This document shows positions 25,072-35,240 of a DNA stretch of 64,000 bases, one piece after another. Numbering within the stretch: position 1 is the first letter of the stretch; each line of letters begins with the position of its first letter. The stretch spans positions 4,588,001-4,652,000 of the forward strand of contig NC_090964.1 of NCBI RefSeq assembly GCF_040807025.1, in the 5' to 3' direction. Source of the DNA: Struthio camelus (taxonomy: Eukaryota; Chordata; Aves; Struthioniformes; Struthionidae). Made by a program: the position numbers and the translations under genes. The notes beneath the pieces were generated by a model. It searched no databases. It worked only from the letters and a program-made list of their open reading frames with translations, and was not told the DNA's origin.

Positions 25072-25640
25072 TAAGAATGTAAGAAACATCCTGCAGGGTC
25101 AGCACGATGCTCCGTCCAGCCCAGGGTGCCATCTCTGGCCACAGCAGTGGGAGATGCTATTTCGGGAGAGTGCATGAGCATGGCTGCTTTCTGCTCCCCC
25201 TGCCTCCTCCAGCCAGCCCGGCTGTGTTAGAGATACAGGGGACATCCTTGCCTTAGGATGTGTTTATGGACCTGCTGTCCATGAATGAGTCTAATCGCTT
25301 TCTGAACCTGCTGACGCGGTCTGCCTCTGCAGCCTCGTGTGATAGCCAGCCCCCGCACTCCGGTCCCTGCTGGGTCGAGAAGTGCTTTCTGCTGTCTTAG
25401 CTTGATCTGCCTGCTCTGGCAGGCCCCTCCTGCCCTGATGCTGCGGGATTTGGTGACTAACTGCTCTGCCTTCGCCTCATCCACCGCCGTCGTGATTTTG
25501 TAAACCTCAAGTGTGTCCCCTTCAGCCATCTCCTCTCCAAAGTGATACCTCAGCCTTTTTACTCTCTTTCGGAGGAGGCCGCTCCATCCCCTGGATGATT
25601 GCAGTTACCTCTCTCTATAGCTGTGTCCTTCAAACCACAG
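25072..25640 (-). mobile_element. CR1/L3-type LINE relic, 3' end, antisense
   Basis: The plus strand reads the reverse complement of a LINE 3' end. Near 25080-25130 is the terminal segment related to 'GGTCAGACCAAAGGTCCATC'. On the minus strand a still partly open stretch (25529 to 25227) encodes GDTLEVYKITTAVDEAKAEQ, cognate to the conserved 'GDIIEVYKIMTG' block that follows the reverse transcriptase, then a degraded form of the LINE C-terminal region. The 3' end is on the low-coordinate side. It is old and truncated at its 5' end. Confidence 0.7.
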
Positions 25641-28600
25641 TCCAGACGACAAATCATTACCTACCCAGCAGGCAAAGAGACAGAGCTCCAAAATCCTGCT
25701 TTTTTGGTGATGTGATTTGTTCACAGCCAGCTTTTGAGGGTGCGGGGATGATTGTTTCTGAGATGAGGAAAACAAAGCAGAATAGGGACATCATGAATTT
25801 TCAGAGTAACATTTAAATAGCAAAATACCTTTTTGTTGCACAGATGGCGTGGGGGCTTCAGCGGAGAAGCAGGCTGGATCCCAGAGCCAGGAGCACCTCG
25901 TGATCTGGCCTGTCCCACCTTGCTCCTGGCAGTCAGGTCTCATCCATGCAGTCGCCTTGCCTTGGCTGGGGCTGTGCCTGGGGCTGTATGGCCAATTTAG
26001 CACCTTCCTTCTTTCCTCTAAAACTTTTAGATCTGTGAGACCAGATCAAAGTAATGCTAAACCTTGGTAACACCATGCTAGAGAGAAGACCTAAAGCACC
26101 AAACCGTGCATGTGCCATCTGTCCTCCCCAATGGCCCATCCCCACAAGAAGGGACAGCTGTCCCTGGCCCAAAGCCCTCTCGAAGCCTTTGGCCATTCGC
26201 CTCCCATTAATGGCAAAGCAGTGATTATGGTGGGACTGGGAAAGGGCTCATCATTGCAAAGCACCTGCACATTCACTACGAAGCATTTGCACAGAGGTTG
26301 TTTTAACATCTCCTCTCTCCTCTTAATCCAGTAGCCTGGATTAAACTGGACCCACATGTTAATGGTGAGCATTGCCTCTCCCTGGCCCTGGTGATGTCTA
26401 ATCCCAAACCAAGTGCCCAGGCAGCCCAGGCATCTGGACATGCCGGATCTGGGGTCGTGATGGGGACCAGCATATCTGACGTCATCCTCTTTGACAAACC
26501 CTCTGGTCCTGGGGCTGGGAGGAGAAAGTCTCTTTTCTGTTAGTTTTGTCTGGTGATCACTTTGCATCTTGCTTGCCGTCCTTCAGCTAGACTTTCACCT
26601 TCATCTCTTATGCAGAAAGGGCTTTAATTGTTAGTCGCTGCTTCCAGATTGTCTCCTGGCATTACAGAGCAGATAAAGCGAAGAGAAATTAGACATCCAG
26701 CTCCATCATTGTGTGCGTGTCATGCAGGGAAGGATCAGAGGAGCTGTGCCCAGTCCTCCTCGAGGGGCTCCCTGCTCTCAGCCAGATTCAGCAGGAAAAT
26801 GGGACAGATCGCAGCCAGCTCTGGGCATTGGATTCCCTCGGAGAGTCTGGAAGCGCTGACTCAAAGCGTCTTGGCGTGAAACTCGGAGCTTTCCCTGCAC
26901 TCACACCACACTGGCCCTCTCCCAGCCCTGAGCAAAGCAGCCTCAGCATATGCCCGTGATTCTCATCTCTGTGGTGAAAGAGCCTCAGGGCTCAGCAGCA
27001 CAACGGAGCTGTCCACACACGGGACCGGCATGGGGCTGCCGCTATCACCTCCAGATCTCCGTCTTGCAGCATTCCCTGGGGCATATTTGCCCCCTGTGCC
27101 TGCTGGACTTTTGCACCCTAGCTGCCCTCATGCAATGAGCCAAATCAGCAGCAGGGACAGCAACAGGGACAGCAGCCAGGTTTGACACCGAGGCAGGGTT
27201 CTAGGGAGCCCTTGCACTCATCCGAAAGGCAGAGGATTGTGTTGTACTGAAGATGTGTGAGGCTCAGGCATAACAGGGGGACAGCTGGAGCCCTGGACGT
27301 GGCCTCGTGGGATGCTTGCATTGGCTAGAGGTCACTGGTCAGAGCCATGTGGGAATAGCATCTCAGTGTCGAGACGGCTGCTGGGTGATAGTAGTGGCTG
27401 CTGTCCCATGCCGGTGGCTCTGGCTTCTCCCTGAGGAGCTGCCTGGAGCCATGCAGGAGCCATGAGTCCTTCTGCAAAAAGGAGAGGCTGAGATCCGTCA
27501 GTGGGAACCTGCAGTGGGAACCTGCAGGTGTCTCCTGACATCCCAGCAGCCCTGCAAGCCCTCTCCCTGCATGGGAGCTGGCTGTGCCCCGGGCAGTCTG
27601 GGGGCACCCTGGAGTGGCAGCAGCCTTACGCCTGCTCAAAAATACCGACCAATGCTGTGCACAGCCCTTAATCACCCATGGTGGCTGGGTGCTGGAGAGC
27701 AGGAGTTGAAGCCTGGAGGGATCCTCCAAGGAGAGTCTGCATTGGCACTGGGCTTGGGTGAACATCCCTCCCAAATACGTTTCCCATGAGGCCTGCGGGA
27801 ATCGCTCAGCAGAGAGCCTCCAGCCCCAAGCATACACCAGCAATGCGTCGTTTGTTTGTAAATACACCTTCCCTAAGCCAAGCTGGAGGAAGCCAGGCCC
27901 TGAGTTACAAAGGTTGCCATAGGGTGTGTTGCTACAAGATCATTACTAGATTTAACGGCTGCTGCCTGTGGTGGCACGGATGGCTGATAGCTATTTATGG
28001 TGTTGGGCGGGCTGGTGGCCGTTGTGTACTGATAAAAACCAGTGTGACCTAATCTGAGACAGCTGCATCGCGCTAGGGCAAACGAGGCTGGTTCCTCTCC
28101 AGGGGCAAAAGGGCTTGCAAACCAGGTCTGAGCCGGGGATGGCAGCGAAGGGGTTCAGGAGACATGGGATACTGCCCCAAACCTTTGCAACAGCAGCTGT
28201 GGTGATTTCCATGGCCGATGATGATTCATTTTTCAAGGGACTTGATGGAGGTCATGCAACACGTCAGCGGCAGGGCAGAGAGCCATGTTTCATGCAGCAT
28301 GGGAGAAACGCCTTGCGGAAGGAGGTGGTGTCGGCCACCAGGTCCCCGGCGGCCAGTCCGGCGTCCTGCGTCGACCTCCTCCATCCCCTGCTGAACATCT
28401 TCCGCTGCAGCCCATCTCACAGTGGGATTAAGGCCTATTTCTGCCCTACCCTCCTATATCCCCATTAGCAGTGTTAAACTGTGAGCCAAGGGCCCCAGGA
28501 CCTTCTGCATGACTCCCAAAGCCTGGTTAAATAGAGACCAGGCTAAACGTGCCAGAAAGGGTCTCTGCTTAGAGAGCCCGGAAATCACCACTCGCTGGGT

Positions 28601-29350
28601 GGAGGTGGCAGCCTTTGCTCCGGGCCTGGGGTTTATGCAATGTTATTTGCCCAGTGCTTGGTTGAATTTGCTGCCTACAGGGCCAAGAGGAAGCTGAGCT
28701 GCTCTGCAGGGGCAGGGGATTGCACCTTGAATCTTCCTCCCCAGAGAAAATGCAGCCTGGGGACACGGGCTGCAGGATGACGTGGAACAAAGTGGGCATT
28801 TCATCAACACCGCATCCCGCACAAAGAGGGTCCTGCTCCCAACGGGGCTGTGGCCCCTGGGCACAGGGAGATGCCTTGGTGGCAGTGAACCAGCTACTGT
28901 CCTGGGGACCCAGGAGCGCCCAGGGACCTGCTGTTGTGACACCCTGGCAGCTACTGGACATAGCATTGGAGACAGGAGCTGGCCCAAAGGCAGGAGGAGA
29001 GGTCACAACCCTTCTGCAGCCCATGTCCGTGCCCTGCACGGCTTGGCAGCATCTCTGGGTGCTGCAGCCGGTGCTGCAAGGCACCCGCGTCAGGTGAGCG
29101 TGTGGGGCAGAGCCAACGTCACCCCTGCTCACGTCCTAGGCAACCCGTTTCCAGCATCCCTGGGCACGTTTAGCACCAGGAAGGACACGGGCAGAGTCCA
29201 GCTTGCTCTTGACCGGTTTTTATTGCATGTTTCTCCAGCGTGTGAGCCAGCGGGAGCTGCCGGGACTGCCAGCGGAGGCAGGCTTTGATCCAGCCCTGCA
29301 GGGCTCCTGTCTCACTGTCTTGAGGCTGCACAGAGAAAGAGAGTGAGGGA
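25641..29350. other. Non-coding, nothing recognised apart from small tandem repeats
   Basis: No coding exon or RNA gene recognised. Contains a short tandem duplication at 27499-27524 and an imperfect GCAGGGACA repeat near 27150-27180. Confidence 0.45.
27499..27524. repeat. 13-bp tandem duplication
   Basis: CAGTGGGAACCTG occurs twice in direct contact without mismatch. Confidence 0.9.
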
Positions 29351-29354
29351 GAGA

Positions 29355-29356
<2 letters not shown>

Positions 29357-29393
<37 letters not shown>

Positions 29394-29660
29394 GCATGCA
29401 TGTGAGCAGCATGAGAGTGCATGAGTACATTCACATGTGTACGTGGACAGGCATGTCTGCTTGCATGTTATGTGTGTGCGTGAGCGCGGCATGTGGGTTT
29501 ATGAGTGTGTGCATGTGTGCACATGCATGTGTAGCATTTATATGCATATGCGTGCATGTATGTGCACAGTCACATGCTTATATGCATACACATGTATGTT
29601 TATGTGTGTGTGTGCATGTGAGAGCGTGCATGGGTGTATGTGCACGCTCACGTGCTCACA
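29357..29660. repeat. (TG)n microsatellite grading into a 300-bp alternating purine-pyrimidine tract
   Basis: Perfect TG repeats run from 29357 to about 29388. They continue as GTGC/ATGT/GCAT steps to about 29660, including GTGCACATGCATGTG and ATGCATATGCGTGCATG. Nearly every step alternates purine and pyrimidine, so the stretch is prone to Z-DNA. Frames through it give Cys/Val/His/Met repeats that are not genes. Confidence 0.9.
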
Positions 29661-31899
29661 TCACCCTGCAAGGCTTAATGTGTGAGCACTAGCTTCATCC
29701 TAGGCTGGAGCAGCAGGGCTGCCGTGCTCAGACAGTTCTCGCTGGCAGAGCATGCCGAGCCACGGGGTTGTTTAATGCAAGATAAAAGACATAAAGTCAA
29801 AAGCATGTTGTGTGCCGAGAAGCGCAGTGCCCAGAACACGGCAGGCCTGGCATGCAAACAGGAGCTGACAGCGTCCTTCATGCTAACACGGGGTGCACAC
29901 GTGTCCTGCACGCATACAGGGGCACATGACACTTGCACACGTGTGCCGGAGGGCACCCAGGCATGCACAGGCTGGGGCTCAACACACCTCTGCGCGCACA
30001 CCTAAACACATAACAACACAGCCCAGCTTGAGACAACACAAACGCGCACGTGGGTGAAGACGCCCGTGAATGGAGAGCTGCAGAGCATGCATGCGTGTGC
30101 ATGCACAGGCACACGTGGTGGGCAGTGTCTTTGCAGCTTGCACCGCCGCCACTCGCAGCGCCTTGAGCTTGCGCTCCTTGCACACCCTCCCGTGCCTCAG
30201 TTTTCCCACATCAAAAGGGCCCGTGGGATTTTCCAGCAACCTACCGGCTGGCTTATCGCTCGCCTCCGCATCAAAGTGCCCCGCGAGGCCTCGGCAGTGG
30301 CTGGTCCCGCTGCATGCAGGGCAGTCACCCCATGACTCACGTCCTGGGTTAATCATTCATTTCTCCTTCTCATGTACCTGCCTGAGCCAGGGTCACTTTT
30401 CCTCCCGCCAGGCCTGAGGCTCAGCAGCTCCTGGCGGCCCATTGCTGCCACCCTGCTGGGACGTGCAACCATCAAGGACTTGGGGACCTTGGCTCGCCCC
30501 GTCTCCAGGAAAGCAAGGCACCGGGGCATCCCCAAGGGAAACGCCGGTGAGTTTATCCCGCTCCGTGGCAGAGAAGGCTCCATCTGCTGCCTTAGGGCCG
30601 CCCGGGCTCGGGGACACACGGGTGGTCCTTTCTGGGCATCGCCGCTGGCATCCGGCCCAGAGGGGCTCTTGGGTTACAGGTTTGCAGGAGGCTGAGCGTA
30701 TACTGCGGCTTTCCATCCCGTGCGTGGATCCGTTCCGGCAAGGTGCGATCCCGCTCCGACCCTGCAGCTCCCAGCCCAGGAGTCTCCCCTGCTTCCTCGC
30801 TGGGAAAGCTCGCTGCTCTTTCGTTACATGTTATTATGCATTCATTAGTGACTAGCTTTGATTAATTTAATCAGGTTTAGGAGCAACACGAGGCTCTCTA
30901 GGTAAAGCAGTGAGCCAGTCGGGACTCCTGGGTTCCCCTCCCTGCTCCAGCCGGGGGATGTCGCCTCCCTGCTCGGTGTCCCTGCGCCTGCCGGCTCGGC
31001 GAGGGAAGGAGGGAGGCAAGCAGGGAGCAAGATCGGCTCAGCCCCACCGTGTGCCTGGGCTGGATGGGATCCAGATGAGCTGCACCAGCACCGCTCCCTG
31101 CCCACGCTCACCCGAGCAGCCCTGAGCCCCGGGGTGGTCCCTGCTGTCCCCCAGCCTGGGAAAGGCCACCGCGTGGATGCTATGATGCTGTCACCTGCTG
31201 AGTAAAGAGGCTGAAATGTGGCTTGCAACGGATATGGGCAGAGGGCAGCACCTTGGGGACACCGCTGGGGACGACTGTCCATGGGGCTTTGGGACGGGAG
31301 GACCTGCCTGTGCCTGCAAGGCGCAGCCAGCCCGTTGCTGCCGCTCCTGCCAGCCCGTGACCAGGCTGACACGTCCCTGCTCCAGCTCCAGCCCAGGGAA
31401 ACCCATAGGGAAAGCCAAAATATTTTATCAAGTGCTGAACAAATACATCCCGAAAGCCGCATTCGGGCAGAGTCCCTGCAGTGACATGCGCCACGGCCAG
31501 CCCCAAGAGGTGAGACTCCCGGGAGCCGTTATCGCCCCAGCAAGGAGCAAACGCGTGATTCACCCCAGCTTCCCCGGAAGAGATGGGGAACGAACCCAGA
31601 GACGTGCAGGCCCTGCCAGGCTGCCAAGCCTGCACCCGGCCCCGGTGGCACTGAGGCTGCAGGGACGTCGCATGCGCCCTGGGACAGCCCTCCGCATGCT
31701 CCGATGCCCCGGTGGACCCGAGCATCCTCGGTGGCTCCCCATCCAGGTGCCACATCTCCATCCCTGTCCTCCATCCATGCCTTACATGCACCCTACGCGC
31801 TGGGGAGCGCTCCCCATTCCCCTCCTTAACATCCCGTCAGCACCAGACCTAGGAGCGGTCACTGCTGTGCCCGGGTGTCCCCAGCACGGTCCTGACCCT
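29661..31899. other. GC-rich non-coding DNA upstream of the PKI gene
   Basis: No coding exon recognised. Scattered ACACGTG-like runs at 29880-30120 continue the alternating pattern. CpG content rises toward 31.9 kb. Confidence 0.4.
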
Positions 31900-32084
31900 C
31901 TGCTCTGCCCTCCGCCAGGTCACAGCTGAAGGGTGACCCAAAGGGGACGCAGCCCAGAGCCCCAGCTCTCCCGCAGCGCCTCGGCAGCTGGGAGACACCC
32001 GGAGCAGGGACGCGACGCCAGGCGGCAACGCCGGGCCCCGAGCAGCGCGGAGACACAGCGCCTGGCCAGGCTGGAGGGCACCCG
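31900..32084 (+). promoter_or_regulatory. Possible 5' untranslated exon and promoter of the PKI gene
   Basis: A CpG-rich stretch (densest 31960-32060) ends at a good splice donor, CACCCG/GTAAGG, with GT at 32085-32086. A good acceptor, CCTGCCCCTAAGCAG, ends at 32421, 103 bp before the PKI start codon. Joining 32084 to 32422 would make a short untranslated first exon. This is inference from splice signals; no transcript evidence. Confidence 0.35.
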
Positions 32085-32505
32085 GTAAGGCTGCTCCTCG
32101 GCCCACGCTCGAGATGGAGGGTGGCCCCCAGGAGAGAGGCCTTCCATCCTCCGGGATGCTGTGGCCCTGGGGCTCTTCCCGCACCCAGCACCTCCGGAGC
32201 TGGCAGCCATGCTGGGGGCACCCTGTAACAGCCGGGTGCAGGGCTGCATCCCTGCAGCAGGGCGTCTCCGCCTCCAGCACCACGTTTGCACCCAGGACCG
32301 GCCGGAGATGCTGCACTGCTGGGGTGGGCAAAGGGCTTTTTCCACCCTCCTTGGCTTCAGAGCCCTCTGCCCCAATTCCCAGGGCACCCGGAGCCAGGGT
32401 TTGCTGCCTGCCCCTAAGCAGAGCATCCCTTTGCCCCCTCTCCGGGGCAGAGCCCAGCCCCTTGTCAGGGTGCTGGGGACCACAGGAGCTGACAGGGAGG
32501 TGACC

Positions 32506-32523
32506 ATGTCGCTCCAGGGTTAG
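32506..32523 (+). promoter_or_regulatory. Five-codon upstream ORF touching the PKI start
   Basis: ATG TCG CTC CAG GGT TAG ends one nucleotide before the PKI ATG at 32525 (TAG-C-ATG). Its own ATG has A at -3, as does the main ATG, whose -3 base is the A of the uORF stop codon. If the transcript includes it, PKI translation would depend on leaky scanning or reinitiation. It would be absent if the exon instead begins at the weaker acceptor ending at 32517. Confidence 0.35.
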
Positions 32524-32524
32524 C

Positions 32525-32669
32525 ATGACAGAGGTGGAGCCTGTGCTGGACTTCGCATCCTCTGGGAGAACCGGCCGCCGCAACGCCCTGCCCGACATCC
32601 TGGGCTCGCCGGCCGGCGTCAGCCCCTCCGACCTGCCCCTCAAGCTTGCCGAGATGTCCCTCAACGCAG
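32525..32669 (+). CDS. PKI-like coding exon 1
   Basis: Holds the start codon, pseudosubstrate and nuclear export signal (48 codons plus one base). Donor GTAGGT at 32670. The intron position, just after the export signal, matches the other PKI genes. Confidence 0.9.
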
Positions 32670-32983
32670 GTAGGTGCCGGGCAGTGGGGCCGGCCCTGCT
32701 CCAGGGCACCACGGGGTGGGAACGGGGGGCTCTGCCCATCTCACCGTGGGGACCAAGGCTACGGACTGGGTCTTCATAGCAGCAGGGTTGCGAGTGTCCC
32801 GGGGACGGGGTGGCCGCGGTGTTTGGGGAGGTGCTGGGTTGCCCTGGCCCGGGTGGCGGAAAGGGCTCGGGGCCGGCTCACTCCCCTTGTCTCTCCGCAG
32901 ACAGGTCCCAGGAAATGCAGTCGCCGTCCGCAGAGGTGCCCCCTCCACAGCCCCAAAGCCCAGAGCTGAAGGACACGTCCTAA
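32525..32983 (+). CDS. cAMP-dependent protein kinase inhibitor, PKIB-like fourth paralogue (75 aa, two coding exons)
   Basis: Heat-stable PKI proteins bind the catalytic subunit of protein kinase A as a pseudosubstrate and carry it out of the nucleus. Coding exons are 32525-32669 and 32901-32983, joined in phase 1 by a GT-AG intron of 231 bp, giving 75 residues (PKI proteins are about 76-78). Seen: the helix with F10, then R15, R18-R19-N20-A21-L22 forming the pseudosubstrate (GRTGRRNAL), and at 37-46 the leucine-rich export signal LPLKLAEMSL. The C-terminal exon is acidic and Pro/Gln/Ser-rich. FASSGRTGRRNALPDI and SDLPLKL recall PKIB more than PKIA or PKIG (from memory). The helix is one residue shorter than in PKIA and has no Tyr at the usual contact position. 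It lies 4.9 kb upstream of FABP3 on the same strand. No symbol is given because the mammalian names belong to other loci. Confidence 0.9.
32901..32983 (+). CDS. PKI-like coding exon 2
   Basis: Acceptor CTTGTCTCTCCGCAG ends at 32900. Encodes 26 codons after completing an Asp codon, ending DTS and TAA at 32981-32983. Confidence 0.85.
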
Positions 32984-34584
32984 CCCTCCTCCCCAGCACG
33001 ATGCACTTCTGGCCAGCAGGGAAAGGGGAGACTGTGGAGCACCGGACGAGCTTTTCGGGTGCAGCCTGGAGTTGGCTGGGTTTTCCTTGGTGCTGCGCAG
33101 CACGGACATCTCCCGTCCCCTGGAGGAGCGGAGCAAGGAGGGACCTGCAGTAACGAAGCGGGACTTCCCAACCCCGCAGTGGGCAAAGACGGGGAGCTTT
33201 GCCCAGCGGGAGGAAACATTTTCTTCTGTGGCATCACCAAAACCAAATGGCAGGATTTCATGCTGGGCGGGGGGACTTTCTTGGCTTAGCAGCAGTGGCG
33301 CCAAGTGGAGTAGAAGCACCCGGCACTACCGTGAGGAGCAGGAAGAGCAGCCCACGGGTATTTTTATCTCAGCGTGTTGGTCACCGTGATGTTTCGGGTA
33401 CTGTGTTGTGTCCTGTCCTTTTTCCAGTGGGTGATCCAGTATCCTTATCAGGCCTAGGGGCAGCACGAACATTCTCCATGCTGGGTGTGAACCATCCCAC
33501 CAAACCCTTGACCCAGAAAACAAGTCCATGTCCTGCCCCATAGTCATGGGATCGTGCGACTCTTGGGGTCCAAGAGGGAAACCAGCCTTCGCCGAGCCCC
33601 ATCCCCGCTTTGCCAGCATGACGAGGGACGGGGCCAAGCCCTGCAGCCGCCAGCCCCATGCCGAAGGCTCACGCCACAGCAAGGAGCAGAGCACCCCAGG
33701 GTGCTGCCTGCCCAGGGGGGAGCAGGGCTAAGGCACCCTCCCCACCAGGGCTGGGGTCCCGGGCAGCAGGAGCCCCCGCAAAGCCACCTTGCCAGCCTGG
33801 GCACCCCTCGGTAAGGAGCTGTTTCAACCACAGGGGTGATGCTGGAGGACGCAACCAGGGCGATGCTACTTTGGACACCCTGGTGTGTCTCCCTGGCCAA
33901 AAGTGCCCTCTGCCAGGGCCACCCACAGCCAGTCCCACCGCAGCAGCCCTGAGACCCCCTGGACCCACCTCCCCAGGGAAAACCCGGAGAGAGGAAACCG
34001 GCAGCAAACAAAGCAGCAGGGCCCTGAGACGCGCTGCTGGCCACGGCTTGGCGTCCCAGGTCGCTGTTTGCCGAGGTATCTGCCGGCCCTGCTGCTCCCG
34101 CTCACCAAGGCTGTAACAGGGCAGTCAACCTATAGCTGTCGCTGTGGGACCAACAAACCCCAAACCCTGCCCCGCTGCTCTGCAGCATCATCACCAGCAG
34201 CTCTGGGACAGCCCCACGCTGCTCCGGCCTTGGCCACCTCCAGGGCAGTGCCTGGGTCTGGGCAAGCCACGAGGGGCCACGCTCAGACCCACCAGGTGCG
34301 TCCAGCACGCTGGAGTGGGCACTTGCATCCAAGGTGTCTTGGGACCCCGCATCTCCTTCGGAGCCTAAATCTGGATTAAATTCCCCTGGGAATAGCTTTG
34401 CTTCCCCAGCATGCCCAAGGCTGGCTCTGGCCCTCCTGAACCCTTGGCCAAGGATACCGGCTTGCCCATCCCTTAATGTGGAAACCAGCCCCGTCCGGGG
34501 TGTAGCGTTGTGCAGTGTGTGCACGTCTGTGTGAGTGTGTATGTGCGTCCATGCACACGGGCATCCGTGTGCATGAGCGGCCAG

Positions 34585-34965
34585 GGGCATGCACATCCAC
34601 GTGCATGGGCACCGGTGTGCGTGGGCACCCATGCGCGTGGGTGCTCGTGTGTCTGGGTGTTCGTGGGGGGCACAGGAGTGCCTGTGTGTACGTGTGTGGT
34701 TGTTCATGTGCGTGGGCACCCGTGTACATGTGCACCTGTGTGCATGGGCACCCGTATGCATGGACACCCATGTTTGAGGGTGTCTGTGTCCATGGGTGCT
34801 GGTGTGCACGGGCAGGCACTCGTGTACGTGGGTGTCGGTGCTTGCCCTGTGCCTGGGCGTTCGTGTGCATGGGTGTTTGCATGCGTGGGCGGCTGGGTGT
34901 GAGGATGCCCGTGTGCAGGGTGTCCGTGTGCGCAGACACACGTGTGCGTTGGCATCCATGTCTTA
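34585..34965. repeat. 16-bp minisatellite (consensus GTGCATGGGCACCCGT)
   Basis: More than a dozen diverged units follow in register, e.g. GTGCATGGGCACCGGT, GTGCGTGGGCACCCAT, GCGCGTGGGTGCTCGT, GTGCATGGGCACCCGT, GTCCATGGGTGCTGGT, GTGCATGGGTGTTTGC. One or two units are 20 bp or longer. A related but less regular GTGTGTG lead-in starts near 34510. It lies in the presumed PKI 3' UTR. Confidence 0.85.
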
Positions 34966-35212
34966 TGTCATCCTGCTGGCTCTGGGGGGAGGCTGGGAGC
35001 GAGTGCGGCGGCCAGGGCAGCGTAGCGGTTGGGGATCCTGGTGTCTGGGGACGGCGCTGGCAGGAGTCCCCTCCCAGCCGTGCCCTGTCCCTGTCCCGTG
35101 GCACCGGGAGGGTGTGAGCATGTGGTGTTAAAAGAACACTAAGTATCTTGGGTGGGGGGACGGGGGGGAGGAGGGGGGTGTCTCTTCTGGCACCCTAGGG
35201 ACTTGTTCGGGT

Positions 35213-35218
35213 AATAAA
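35213..35218 (+). terminator. Polyadenylation signal AATAAA, probably of the PKI gene
   Basis: AATAAA followed by the GT/T-rich TTGTGAGTATTTT, a normal downstream element. It is the first such signal after the PKI stop codon. Confidence 0.55.
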
Positions 35219-35240
35219 TTGTGAGTATTTTCCCGTGAAC

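Larger units (their letters stand above)
32984..35240 (+). other. Likely 3' untranslated region of the PKI gene
   Basis: No other AATAAA is seen between the PKI stop and 35213, so a 3' UTR of about 2.25 kb is the simplest reading; long 3' UTRs are usual for PKI genes. It includes the 16-bp minisatellite. Long frames here on both strands look like composition artefacts. Confidence 0.45.

Noticed and set aside
29170-29692. Several overlapping Cys/His/Met-rich frames
   Set aside because: Translation of the alternating purine-pyrimidine tract, not genes.
34102-35131. Frames of 200-285 codons with repeating Cys/Trp/Val or His/Pro/Thr peptides
   Set aside because: Artefacts of the 16-bp minisatellite. 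Since 16 is not a multiple of 3, the frame shifts through all phases, which keeps long frames open.
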